Positions 52,551 through 63,599 of a stretch of DNA of 64,000 bases are shown here, in pieces. Each line of letters opens with the position of its first letter. Position 1 is the stretch's first letter. Under the pieces are notes generated by a model, which had not been told where the DNA came from, ran no database searches, and saw only the letters and a program-made list of their open reading frames with translations. The DNA lies in contig NC_072795.1 in the NCBI RefSeq assembly GCF_028583425.1, positions 8,517,001 through 8,581,000 of the forward strand. Reading direction: 5' to 3'. Origin of the DNA: Eublepharis macularius. Its lineage: Eukaryota; Chordata; Lepidosauria; Squamata; Eublepharidae. Both the position numbers and the translations under genes were made by a program.

Positions 52551-52620
52551 AAAAGCTCATACCATGAAAATCTTGTTAGCCTCTATGGTACCATTGCACT
52601 CAGAACCAGGGGTTGGATTA

Positions 52621-52849
52621 ATTGTTATGGTTGACTTAATTTTCCACTGATCTCAAATGGGAATCCATTTCTACCTAGAATTACTTTTGACACAGCCAGC
52701 ATGATGAACTTTCCAAGAAGTTCTTTTCCTCCTTCCTCGGGAAGTCCTTGAAATAAACACTTTACTAAGTGATGGGGAAGAATCTAGTTAGCCTCAAAAC
52801 AGAAGTGAAAGACAGAAACTGCTACTTTATGAATCTGTAGTGAAGATGT
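52621..52849. other. Stretch with no recognised gene
   Basis: No recognised feature. Confidence 0.35.
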
Positions 52850-53640
52850 TCCTCAACTAGAATACCGCAATTATATGGCCCTCCCAGCCAGCAGGCTTGG
52901 CTGCTAAGGCTGGGAGCCGGGTTTGCCACCGTGGAGAGGAAAGGCAGCCTTCCTCTTCCCCGGGCATCCAGGGATTGGCCAGGGGGCGGAGATTCAGGGC
53001 GTTTCAGCCTGCTCCACCCACCGGCTTCGCAGTTGCCACGTTGTGCTCTGCCCACCCACCTCTCCCTATTTGCAGTACAGGATTAGCCGCTCACTGTTAG
53101 CGGGGCCAGGTAGGAATTTTTTCTTCTCACCTGGATTGGCCCTTTGGGTGCATTGTTTTTTGCCTACCTTGCGCTGCGGGAATTTTGTTAATTGGGTGTG
53201 ATGGTGCTGTAAATATTTGGTCACTGGGAGGATAGGATCTGGAAGAGCGGGCTGGTGACTCCCTTGGCACATTCTCATTAGGTGGAAATTGGGGTCTGCC
53301 AGGAGCGGTTGGTGAGGCTGTACGGCTGCCAGCTGCGAGGGCAGACTGCCAGGTGGGGAACCTGGACAAGGCCACCCTCAGGCTCCACGGCTGTGGGGGT
53401 TAGAGCCTGGCAGGGGAACCACTAGTCTGGCTCCTGGGTCCCAGCCATCGGTTAGATGGAACACCCCTGGGGCAGAGGGGGCTCACCCAGACAGGTCAAG
53501 GCAGAGGTCCAGGTGGCTCCCAGGGCTTGACCTGTACCGCAATTAGATCCCTTGCTGCAATGACAGGTTGTGTTATTATATAATTAATAAAGTGGCCCTT
53601 GTTATACCCAAACCTGGTCTCTGCCTTTTATGTCGACAGG
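52850..53640 (+). mobile_element. GC-rich repeat with LTR-like 3' end (tentative fossil)
   Basis: GC-rich with CCAGCCAGCAGG-type repeats. Near the right side, AATAAA at 53586-53591 is followed 50 bp later by TATGTCGACA and a poly(G) run. This could be an LTR end, but no matching left end or duplication was found. Confidence 0.35.
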
Positions 53641-54078
53641 GGGGGGGGAATAGAATACAGTCCAAAATACATTTCCAAATTCTAGCTGTTTTTTTGTTAG
53701 TGCTTCTAGCCTGAGGGCTATTTCATAAGTATGGCTGTATGCTGCTAAACATCGGGGCCTTTTGCTTGTGTCAGATCATATCTGCTTGTTTAATTTGTAG
53801 CTTTATATGTGTCATTTATTGCAAAGAAACACCACAGCAGTTTGAGAGAATGGAGGGGAAACAAATCTTTCCTTGTATACTGCCAAGCAATTTAAAATTT
53901 CACCTAGCGACACCTACAAAATTTAAGAAACTGGCATGCCATGACAAATCAGAATTACAAAAAAGTGTTACCTCACTGGAGATTTTTTTTTTAAAAAAAA
54001 GTCTTGGTGGCCTTTGTTTACTTCTGCACAGCTCTGGAGAATCACTCTGTTTTTCTGCTTGCATTTAATTTGTACGGA
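53641..54078. other. Stretch with no recognised gene
   Basis: No recognised feature. Confidence 0.4.
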
Positions 54079-54192
54079 GGAGTTAGCTGTGTCGTCTGTA
54101 GTCGCAAAATATAGAGTTCAGTAGCACCTTAAAGGCTAACCAACTTTATTGTAGCATAAGCTTTCGAAAATCACAGTTCTCTTGGTCAGATT
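54079..54192 (-). repeat. Penelope-type tail repeat
   Basis: TGTGTCGTCTGTAGTCGCAA, AGTAGCACCTTAAAGGCTAA and ATAAGCTTTCGAAAATCACA are the second Penelope family's 3' end in minus orientation. Confidence 0.75.
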
Positions 54193-54809
54193 TAATTTGT
54201 GTTTTCCTTGTGTTAAATAGTGGACAAGATGTGGGAGGAGATAAACAGGCAGCCTGTCTCCTAATGATAACTTTTCCTGATCTTTGAAGCAGTCACCTGG
54301 GGCTGTTCATTAGCATGAGAGGCTACCCTTACCTTGTCATGCAGCAATGTGAGAACACACACCCACTCATCCTGGAAAGGAATTGAATGTGCACAACTTA
54401 CCTGGTTATGAGTCAACTTAGAATTCTCAAGAAATAGGGGGTTTGGCCCCCTTGAACATTTAATGTGTCGTACAGGACAATCACACATGAACAAATGTAT
54501 ATGAACATTGATGCATGTTGCTGACCTATGATGCTGTATATAAACATTCACGCATGCAAACAGACATACACACATACAACTCTCCTGAGCAAGAAGTATG
54601 GTCATAGAAGTAGGAATGGGTGCAACTACTGTGGTAGTAAATGCATGAAGTATGTAATAAATTTTTATCCCCTCCTTGATGAATTCAGGGCTGGGTGAAA
54701 ATCAATAAATGGCAACTCTATTTAGACAGAATGCTGTTAGTTGGGGATGGTGCCTTTGGAGTAGGGAGTAGTATGTTGTTTATTCTTGATGGGTCAGCTT
54801 TAAAATAGC
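54193..54809. other. Stretch with no recognised gene
   Basis: No recognised feature. Confidence 0.4.
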
Positions 54810-55010
54810 AAGTCTATAGCTGGAGAGTAGTAGTTAAGTGGGGGCTCCAAGCCAGCACTCTGCTGGTTCAACTTCCGGTTCTACTATGAACTCTGCAGGT
54901 GGCCTTGGGTAAGCCAGTCCTCTCAGCCCCAGCTCCCCAACTGGAGTTAATGAAAACACCAATTTTGTTCACTGCTCGGAATGTGACACTAATCTGTTCA
55001 GATGAGTAGT
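54810..55010 (+). repeat. Old MIR-like SINE
   Basis: GAGAGTAGTAGTTAAGTGG, CAACTTCCGGTTCTACTATG, GGTGGCCTTGGGTAAGCCAG and TCTCAGCCCCAGCTCCCC follow the head-core order of tRNA-derived CORE-SINEs, strongly diverged. Confidence 0.6.
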
Positions 55011-55011
55011 A

Positions 55012-55160
55012 TATAGAATTATAGAATCATAGAGTTGGAACCTCTATGGTCATCTAGCCAAGCCCCTGCACAATGCAGGAAATTCACAACTACACCCCCA
55101 CACCACCAGTGACCCCTGCTCTGTGCCCAAAATACAAGCACACTATTGTCGATGACTTAC
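55012..55160 (-). repeat. CR1-type LINE 3' end
   Basis: ATAGAATTATAGAATCATAG, GAGTTGGAACCTCTATGGTC and CTAGCCAAGCCCCTGCACAA match the inverted CR1 tail, whose 3' end is the (ATTCTATG)-type repeat. Confidence 0.7.
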
Positions 55161-55164
55161 CTAT

Positions 55165-55612
55165 CAAGGCTCAAGTGACTTCAGTGATGAAATTTGTTTT
55201 ATCAACATGGATTGGTGCATGAGCTGTGCCTTTTTTGAAAAATAAATAACTGCAGTTATCCATGCTATTGTCAGATCATTGCTTGTGGGTACACATGGAG
55301 GAACATTCAACATTTGGAGCATTCCAGTTGAGTGTAAAACACAAGGATGTATACTTAGGGGCAATCTTTAATAAAAGGGGCCACTGCCTAGTGTATACAG
55401 GGGTCCCAGATCTGGGCAATGCATTGTTGGAGTGGGGAGTCTCCCAGAAATAAACTGGTGGAAAGAATAAAAAACAATAAAATAAAAAACAATTTAAGAG
55501 TTTGAGTGTCCAAAGAAGGGTGCAGAAAGCACATCAATCCATGCGTGCTGAGTGATCCAATCCCTGAAGGTGATTTGGTGCAAAATGTAAAGGAAAGCAG
55601 GGCAGAGACTGT
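55165..55612. other. Stretch with no recognised gene
   Basis: No recognised feature. Confidence 0.4.
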
Positions 55613-55846
55613 GGGCCAAGCTACAAGTGACGAGTGACACAGGTTGGACACTAGTCAGCTTCCCGCAAGTGTTGATGGGAAATGTAGGCGTCCTGGTCTC
55701 ACAGCTTGGCTCTCCGACTGCTGTCCAGTGGACTTTTCAACTGTCACTTGTCCAACATTCCGCCAAGCTGCCGACATTTCCCGCCAAAACTTGAGGGAAG
55801 CAGACAAGTGTCCAACCTGTGTCAGGCGTCACTTGTGGTTTGGCCC
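55613..55846. mobile_element. MITE (GGGCCAAGCTACA family), copy 1
   Basis: Left end GGGCCAAGCTACAAGTGACG and the inverted right end GGGCCAAACCACAAGTGACG match closely; inverted similarity continues inward for about 100 bp. 234 bp, no coding. Target duplication not resolved. Confidence 0.75.
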
Positions 55847-55849
55847 TGA

Positions 55850-56657
55850 GACTGACTCAAAGTCTTCAAGGGTCCTTTGGAGAGTCACCAGGGAATTAGT
55901 AGGAAAGTCTGATGGAAAACTGCAGCAAAGTACCAGGATTTGGGTGGATTTTTGTGTTGATATTAAGTCCCAAGAGTGCAAAGATGTGGGCAATCCTGGA
56001 CAGGGACTGGATTGAGGATGAGAAGTTTGGATTTGATTAGAAGGTGTGAGTCCTAGCAGCTGGACAGGGAAATTTTGTCAGAGTCAATAAAATGATGATA
56101 GCTGGAGCCAAATGCTGCAGAGGTGGCAAAAGACTGTGAGTGTCTGAGTCTGTGTCTAGGGATGCTGATGGGTTTATGATAAGGGCGAATGTTTGATGGA
56201 TCCTTCCTTGCATCATTGAGGCACCGCTATAGTTTAGAACATGGCGGGAGGACTGATACGATTATTCTAGACTGACCATTTTGTGCAATGGGCTGCTTCA
56301 TCAGATTGTGTGTTGTCCTCTGGAATCCCTTCATTAATTTGCTATGTAAATGTTGGGAGGGACCAAATTCAGAAATAAATGTGCAGCACTTTCTGGGGTT
56401 TTCCTGTGTTTGGGTATAGGCTGCATGCTATCAGTTGTGGTCGATGTGGGAAGACCTTTGAAGGTCTCTTGGAAACGTCAACTGATTCAAAATAGGGATC
56501 CCATAATTTTTTCAGGGAACCCGTATGGATGCACGGTGGTGCACTATTTTCAGAAAGAATCCCCCAAATCTTCCTAAACAGCAAGGAATTACAAGACTTT
56601 GTCTAGTAAACAGAGAGCAATGGGATTTGGCCCTGGGGGCAGGGGAATGATAATATA
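55850..56657. other. Stretch with no recognised gene
   Basis: No recognised feature. Confidence 0.4.
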
Positions 56658-56775
56658 GGGCCAAGCTACACATGACGAATGACACTTGAATGGCAAGTGT
56701 ATTTCTCCCTGTTCACTTGCCCTCCACTCAATCCACTTGCCGTTCAAGTGTCATTCGTCATGTGTAGCTTGGCCC
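56658..56775. mobile_element. MITE (GGGCCAAGCTACA family), copy 2
   Basis: A 118-bp unit with near-perfect inverted halves: GGGCCAAGCTACACATGACG at the left and its complement at the right end. The inverted match extends about 40 bp. Confidence 0.82.
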
Positions 56776-57431
56776 AGAGTCTCTGCTACTTACTTGTTGG
56801 TTTGCTTACTTGTCATAATGGTGGATAGGGCCTCTGGCCTCTTGCTCACTGGTCGAGCTGTTCTGGTCCTTGGTGAGAGCAGGCAGGAGGGGTAAAAGAA
56901 GCAAGAGGGATTTTTAAAAATAAAATGAGGGTTTTAGTTGAAATACCAAACTGTATAGTTAAAAGGAACAGAGTCAAGAAAAAATAAATGGAGGGAATGC
57001 ACTTAGAGTAAGGTGATTTGGAACTGAAAGGGGATTGGTTGGATGGGTAAGCAGCACACCTGAGTGGTGGGAATTTTAAAAATTCCAGACAGTTGGGCCA
57101 ATGAGGAGTTGAAGAAAAAGTGAGGGAAAGAAAGACAGATGAAAAAAGGGACCTGGAAAACCTTGTAAAAGATAGCTGCCAAGGAAAGAGTATATGGCTT
57201 ACATACAAATGGATAAAAAGTAAAGATTGCAATGTATTTGGTCAGAATATAGAAATCTTAGTAACAGCAGTTGAAGTTTAGAGCAGGAATCCGCAGTCTT
57301 GCTGAGCCTGTGGACACTTCTTGAATTTTGAGACTAGGGAGTGTGTACCACATATGGTTGCCACAGGGGCTGGGAACAAGCACAAAACGGCTACCATGGG
57401 GTGTTGTACCAGTAACAAAATATTGGGATGC
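56776..57431. other. Stretch with no recognised gene
   Basis: No recognised feature. Confidence 0.4.
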
Positions 57432-57605
57432 TGCAAATAGGGATCCCAAGTCCCCCAGTGGGGGATCCCCACTTCAACCCTCTTGGCTAGCGGAGGTGGA
57501 AAGGCGGGGGGAACAGTCCTACTGGGCATGCTCTCAAGGTGGCACACATGTCACTTCTGGGAGTAATGTTGCACCGGCTTGGGAGCATTCCTGGCATGGT
57601 TGTTA
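57432..57605. repeat. Repeat related to the GGTTGCCAAGTC hAT family, partial
   Basis: AGGGATCCCAAGTCCCCCAG, GTGGGGGATCCCCACTTC and ACACATGTCACTTCTGGGAG. It ends about 65 bp before the retroviral LTR. Confidence 0.5.
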
Positions 57606-57670
57606 ATGCATTTCTTCTTCATTTGTATTTCCTGGTTTATCTACCGTATATACTGAAATTTGAATTTTTA

Positions 57671-59495
57671 TGTTATGCCTGAAACAGTTAACCCTCTGCG
57701 GTCTTCCCAATTACACAAAAAAGGGCGGGAGTGAAGGGAGTGGTCATTGGAACTTTAACTGCAATTATAGGAGAGAGAACAAAATGCTGAAAATGGTTCC
57801 CTCTGGCTCCTCCCTTGAGCTGCAGAGTTTTTATAGCAATCACGACATCACAGTACGTGTGTACCTAATTACAATATGATTGGTTTACAGATTATATTTC
57901 AGTTAGAAATTTCTGTAGACATGTCACCTTTTTTAGTGCAAAGTCAAGTCATGTTACATTTGTCCTACAGAATAAGCCATGGTGTGAATTTGTTACTTTT
58001 CAAGAATTCCTTTCTGCCTGAACATATCTGGCAAAAACACAATGCTAGCCTGTACCAATAGCATGTTGCCAAGTAGGCCCCCTCCCCTGCTTTGAAGCCT
58101 GCTATGAACTGTGCTAAAGTTTCCTGCGTTGCTGTTTTACTGCTACACCAAAGACTGCTTTGCACGTGTGTGTTCTGGTACACGTGTCAGTTTCCTGCCT
58201 GCGTGTCAATTACCTTGCTGCTGTTATAGACTGTGTAGTTTACTGACTCCATGTTTGGTTAGCTGCACAAAGGACTCTCTTTCTGGGCAGCCCTGCCCTG
58301 ACCTATATCTGGAATTCCCTGTGTGCGTTTGGACTCTGTTACAAGTGTGCCCCGTGCCTGCATTGCCATCTGCCACGGACCGTGCCTGTTCCCTGCTTTG
58401 GACTGTGTTTTAAAGTGTTGTTCCCGCTGCCTCCATGGAAGCCTGCCTCATATGGGCCCAAGCCGCTGCTAGCAGCTGGGCGCCTGCCGGGGAAACCTCC
58501 AGCGAGCCTGGCTAGGCGCTCCCTGGTCAGTTCCCGCCTGGAGCCTCCCGCGGGCCGGTCCCCGAGCTTGCCCTCGCTACCGGGCAGCCTGCTATTCAGC
58601 CCCAGCTATGCCCAGCCGGCATCCATGTTCTCAGGCAGACAGAAGACCCTGGGAAGAGGACTGCTTTGAGAAGCCATTTCGGTGAAGCGGGCACACCACG
58701 TCCGCAGCGAGAGCCCCTCGCCCCGCTCTGCATATCTTAGGAGCCGCCCTGGAGAAGGAACTAAGTGCCGACCATCCCAAGCACTTAAAGAATGCATCTC
58801 AAAGAAACCTCCGCATTCCAAAGCTGATGACATCAGGACAAGCCCTGTCCGCTGGAACATCCTTTCAGCCCACTTGGATTTCCCCCTCCCTCTTTTGTCC
58901 CCTCTTCCTGAGGTGTCACTTATCACAATCTGATTACCAAAGTGGCCCATCCAAGCCATTCAGTGACCCATTAGACCCTTTGTTTTAAACTGTGAGAACC
59001 ACCAAGTACAGCACCAGCCCCAGGGTACGTTTTGGGGTATTTAAGCTGGTCTCTCAGACCACTCGGTCTTTAGGCCATTCCTATCCAGACCCCCCCTTTT
59101 CTGTCCGTGGCTTAGGCCATTCCTATCCAGACTTCCTTGCTGTCCGTCTGTGGTTCCAGTGCTGGCATTGGGCCACCTCGCTGTTGTGTCTCTGCTTCGC
59201 TTCAGGATAAGTGAGTATTCCCCCTATCATCGTTGGGAACCAGCTAATGCGAACGTCTCTGTATTTCATACTCTGTATTTCTTAGACCTTGTATGTTCTT
59301 TGTATGATTGTGCAAGATAGGCTTACGCTACACTCAATACACGTGTTTGGACCTTACTCCTTGTCTGCCTCTTTTTCACTAGAGTGTCTGGGATCGGGAC
59401 CTCCGTAAACATAGGTTATGATCCTCGCTTAATATTAATAGTTACAGACTGCTATAGCTAATTCCCCATTATAATAAAGAGCAGTTCTGGTAACA
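57671..59495 (+). repeat. 5' LTR of the endogenous retrovirus
   Basis: 1825 bp, beginning TGTTA and ending TAACA, a matched inverted pair. A TATTTAAG box lies at 59038-59045, and AATAAA at 59473-59478 just before the end. A 21-bp direct repeat with 42-bp period (59070-59090 and 59112-59132) lies downstream of the TATA box. The length is long for a retroviral LTR; spuma-like viruses also have long LTRs. Confidence 0.82.
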
Positions 59496-59501
59496 GTTTA
59501 C

Positions 59502-59519
59502 TGGTGGAGAATGCGGGCA
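59502..59519 (+). promoter_or_regulatory. Retroviral primer-binding site, tRNA-Ala-like
   Basis: TGGTGGAGAATGCGGGCA, 6 bp after the LTR end. It is complementary at 17 of 18 positions to the 3' end of vertebrate tRNA-Ala(AGC) as I recall it (TGCCCACATTCTCCACCA in DNA letters). Confidence 0.65.
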
Positions 59520-60089
59520 TAACCCAGTTCGTGTGAATACACGTGAGTCGACACGCGTGTCTTCAGCGAACTGACTTAGAGGAAAATTTTCCAGACCTCA
59601 GTGTAAGGAGCGCAATTTAGCTCAGGGAATTAAAAGTGTGAGTGTGTGTGGCTCTAGTGAGCAATTCTATCTTGTGGGTTGGCTTTTCCCCATTTCCTCC
59701 TTCAGCCAGCTTTGGACTACTTGCCTTTTGTGGTGCACCGCGAGGCCCTCCAGCCGTTATAACCGATGTACTGTGGGTGAGGACCTCTGAACTGGTGAAG
59801 TTCCTGGCCACCTTCCGGGCCGCCTAAACGCGTCTATGTGGGTGGGATCCCAGAAGTAGGCTCTATAGATTTATATATATATCCTGAAGCAGCACATATA
59901 AAATTCTTTTCCGCCCTCCCCCGTCTCTCCTAAGTCCGTCCAAACCCCGTTCCTGCCAGCACTTAGGCTTCAATCCCCGCTCCGGAGGAAACGTGAAGGG
60001 ATCGTTAGTCCGTTTGGTTAGTTAGCTTTGGGAATCTGAAGCCAGGTTCCTGAAGCCCCGCGGCAGCCGGCCGCACCGTGCTTAAGAGT

Positions 60090-60720
60090 TTTAAGGAAGA
60101 CTCTTGGGCGCCTTTCCGCTTGCGAGTTTTAAGTCAGACTCGTGGGCGCACCTCGCTTGGGAGTCAGTGGGACTCTTGGGCACACTTTTGCTTGGGAGTT
60201 GTTAGAACTCTTGAGCGCTTTTCCGCTTGGGAGTACAGTAAGCTTTACTCCTGAGCACTTTTGCTTGGGGACTTGCAGAGGCAGTCCTTGAGCGCTGTAG
60301 TCTTTTGGTCGAGGCTTGGAGACAGTTTAATCGTTTGTCTCTGAGCGTGAGGCCTGGGGACTTTTTGGAGTTTAGTTCTTGGGCAGAGAGCTTGAGAGCA
60401 TTTGTTGGCTTCTGAGCAGAGGCTTGGAAGCACTTCAGTTCCTGAGTATAGGCTTGGGAGCATTTCTGGTTGCCTAAGCAGAGGCTTAGGAGACCCCTTA
60501 GTTGCAGTTTCCGGGCAGAGGCTTGGGAACACTTTCTGGTTTTCTGAGCGCATAGGCTTGGGAGACCCCTGAGCTGTGGTTTTCCGAGTATAGGCTTGGG
60601 AGACCCCTGAGCTTTGGCTTCTGAGCAGAGGCTTGGAAGCACTGAGAGTTTTGGTTCTTGGGCTTAGAGAGCTTGGGAGCACCTTCTGAGCCAGTAAACT
60701 TTTCCTGGTCCCGTGGCTTG
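60090..60720 (+). repeat. Degenerate tandem repeats in the retroviral leader
   Basis: Many imperfect copies of a phrase built on GAGCAGAGGCTTGGGAGCAC and GGCTTGGGAGACCCCTGAG, spaced roughly 35-60 bp. Minus-strand open frames across it are artefacts of the repetition. Confidence 0.75.
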
Positions 60721-60997
60721 TAGGCAAGCTTGAAACGGGAATAGGAATTTTCCTTCTCCCCCGGTGGAGAAGAGCCGAGTGTAGAACCCTTAAAAATCCC
60801 CTTGTGAACCTAAAAGTAGGACCTTAAAACCCCCTGGTAAAAACCCTTGAGGACCTGAGGGAAGGATAAACCTCCCAAAAGGGACATAGAGAGGAAGAAG
60901 TTGTTAAAACCCTTGAGCAGCTTTAATCGCCCCACCCCTGGTGTCGCTGATCTACTCTTTAACCTCCCCCGAGGTCAGCCTTAAACTAAAAAGAAAA

Positions 60998-63081
60998 ATG
61001 TACCGGGCAGCCCCCACCGTGCCCCGCCTGGAGAAGTGGCTAGTTAAGAAGGGAGATTGCCCTTGGGAAGCCGGTTCCTTCAAGGGACCCGACCCACTCC
61101 AGATAGTTAGAAGTGCCTTCCAAGATTTTTGTGAGAAGGAGAAACCCAAGTCGAGCAAGAAGGACAGATACGGAGCTTGGGCACTTTTCACTGCCTTACA
61201 GGACAGCGTGTCCCTGATAAATAAATTACAGATAGCGCAGGAAGATAGTGAGCAGGAGATAGAGAGGCTCAGATTAGCCCAAGACAAAGAAAGGAAGGAG
61301 CTAGAGGAAAAAGCAAAGCGAGAACAGGACGCCCTGCACCTAGAAATCCAGAGTCTCAGGGCCAAACTAGCCGAACAGGAAAGAGACCATGAGGAAAAGG
61401 CAGTTGAGTGGCGCGCTGAACGCGTCAATTTCATATTGGAAAAACAAGGATTAACCACTGCCCTCCAGGACACCCAGCACAAGGCTGAAGCGGCCACCGC
61501 TCGTGCCGACATGGCTGAGCATGCAGTAATCGAGGGACAGGAAAGAATCGCTAAGCTAACCCATGCCGCCCAGTTCATGGCAGAGCATAACCACTCCAAG
61601 GTAACCTCCGCTGACCACTCCGCTTGTAAGAGGGAGCTAGAGGCCCTAAAGCAGCACCTGGGAATGCAGCAGGCCGTAATTTCCGCCGTGCATCCCGCAG
61701 CCCTCTTGGCCCTCCCCGAAGGTAGTACCGACAACTGGTCACCCCCTTCGCCCCAGTCTGCGGAAGCCCCACAGCCCCTCCACCCAATAGCCACCAAGGA
61801 AATTGTATCCATGGACGAGGATGGCAGGAAGACAGACCGAGTTGTTAAAGAAACCCGCAATTGGAGGCCCGATGAGCTCCAAGCCATAGCAGATCGCATG
61901 GGACCCCTAAACCGAGACACGGCCATCCAGTGGTTCACCCATGTGACCACCTCCCAGCCCTCCGCTAGTGGTTCCGATGTGGCCCAGCTGGCCCGCCAAT
62001 GCGCTGCCCCTGAAATAGTCTCGGCCCTGAACGCCTATATCTCTAACCGAAGGTTAGCCACCCGCAGTCAGTACGGAGCAATTAAAGAAATTTGCGCATT
62101 CCTGTGGCCCACCAAGAGTTTGAAAGCCCTGTACATCGCAGAGCCCTGTACATCGGAGAGGACCCAGAGGCATATTTAGCCAGGAAGCAGCTTCTTGCTG
62201 AGCTAGCAGATGAAGTAGATTTAGATGCAAGCGATGTACCCGACTTTGACGAGTTAGAATTCAGGAGAGCAGTCTTAGATGGACTCAATAGTACCACCCG
62301 CCTAGCACTAGCAGGAGTGGAGCCCGGGAGCATCTCATGGGGAGACCTGGAAGCTCGCATCAGAAGCATTGCTGGCCTGTTGCGAGAAACCGGCGCCATC
62401 CGCCATGTGAAGCCCCCGGCCTCTTGTAGGAAGGAGAGCGAGCCGATAAGTGCAGTCACCTACGCCAATCATGGCCCCCACTCCCAATACCGACCACAGG
62501 GACGCAGCCCGTACTCCGAGGCAAGGGGAGGAATCCTGAGGGGAAGGAGCGGCAGCTTTAACCGGGGAAGGGGACCGAGGGACTACCGCCCGGGAGTCTC
62601 CTTTGCGCCCGCCCCGAGTTACAGTTCCTCCTCCCAGCAAGGACCCCACAAGCCCCGACTACAGGATGCACCCATAGCCCCTTCTCACTCGCGAGCATCG
62701 CACCCGTACCACCATCAGGTCTACCCGCCTCCAGATCAGTCTAATGCTTGGGGAGCATCGCAGGGCGACCACGAGGGCTACCGGGACCGCGGCAGCACGC
62801 CCCAGTCCAGGGACTCCCTCCGTTGGGAACTTTGGATGCGCCTCAAAAACATTGGAGCGAACATGGAGCTCTTCGACGGAAAGCCCACGTCCGTTCTAAT
62901 GAAGGCGATCATGGAGTGGGAAGACCAGCAGCAGCCCCCAGTACCTCCGTCGGCGCCCCCGTTACCGCCAGACCCTCCCTTCTCGAGTCCCCCGATAGCT
63001 GCGGTCCGGGAGCGCCCGAGCCCCAACAACCCCTTTAGAGGAAGCGCCGCTTCCACCGACCAGGGTGCAGGATCAGAATAG
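60998..63081 (+). pseudogene. Retroviral gag region (fossil)
   Basis: The N-terminal part begins MYRAAPTVPRLEKWLVKKGD. A long heptad-rich coiled coil follows (EQEIERLRLAQDKERKELEE and onward), then a proline-rich segment, a capsid-like region (DRMGPLNRDTAIQWF) and an Arg/Gly-rich C-terminus (GRSGSFNRGRGPRDYRPG). There is no CCHC zinc knuckle. Coiled coil plus Gly-Arg boxes without a zinc knuckle recalls spumavirus Gag. About one break is visible. Gag ends in an amber codon and protease continues in the same frame, the arrangement gamma- and epsilonretroviruses translate by read-through. Confidence 0.72.
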
Positions 63082-63129
63082 GGTTGCCCCGAGTCCCAGT
63101 CTCCCTCCGTGGGCATAGTTGCCAAACTA

Positions 63130-63480
63130 AAGCCGGACACATGGGGGAGACCGACAGTGAAGGCAGGGATCGGGACTCCCGGGGAAAAGAAGAAGCCTGC
63201 CACCCTCCTCATAGATACCGGAGCTTCACTTAATATACTCCGGCCCACCTTAGTCACAAAGGGTACTCAGACCCCCACAACCATGCAGCTCGCCGGTTTT
63301 GGAGGCGGCATGCAGGAATCCCCGGTCTGGCAGGATATCCCCCTCTCCGTTGGGAACCTGGCCACCCGGATTTCGGCATGCGCAAACCGGGGAGAAGACG
63401 ATGGACTTTTGGGCATGCCATTTTTCCGTGCCGAGGGACTGACCATTGACTTAGCGAACGGGCTCCTGTGGCGCATCCCG
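63130..63480 (+). pseudogene. Retroviral protease domain (fossil element part)
   Basis: Contains TLLIDTGASLNIL, the retropepsin active-site triad DTG followed by AS, and a downstream GLLGMPFFRAEGLTID segment corresponding to the flap-to-helix end of retropepsins. Confidence 0.82.
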
Positions 63481-63599
63481 GGAGGCCCAGACTTTGTTAA
63501 TGCAGTCCATCGATGCGCAGCCCTCAAGGCCCCCCTTCCTCTCGCCCCCATCACAGGAGACCCCTGGGTTCAGGACTTTCCCGAAGTGTGGGTGACAGA

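Larger units (their letters stand above)
51905..52620. repeat. Head-to-head inverted pair of Penelope-type tails, split by a solo LTR
   Basis: 51925-51990 reads in minus orientation (TTTGAGTCTAGCGGCTCC, AGTATAAGCTTTCATGAGG). 51993-52021 reads in plus orientation (TTGAAGAAGGAGCTCTGACC, CTCAAAAG), and the plus tail resumes after the LTR at 52556 (CTCATACCATGAAAATCTTG). It is a further inverted pair, older than the LTR. Confidence 0.7.

Noticed and set aside
60202-60727. Minus-strand open frames of 146 and 160 residues
   Set aside because: Products of tandem repeats in the retroviral leader; no domain, opposite to the element's coding strand.
60952-61950. Minus-strand open frame of 332 residues
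   Set aside because: Shadow of the gag region in the opposite strand; Ser/Cys/Leu-rich composition with no motif.
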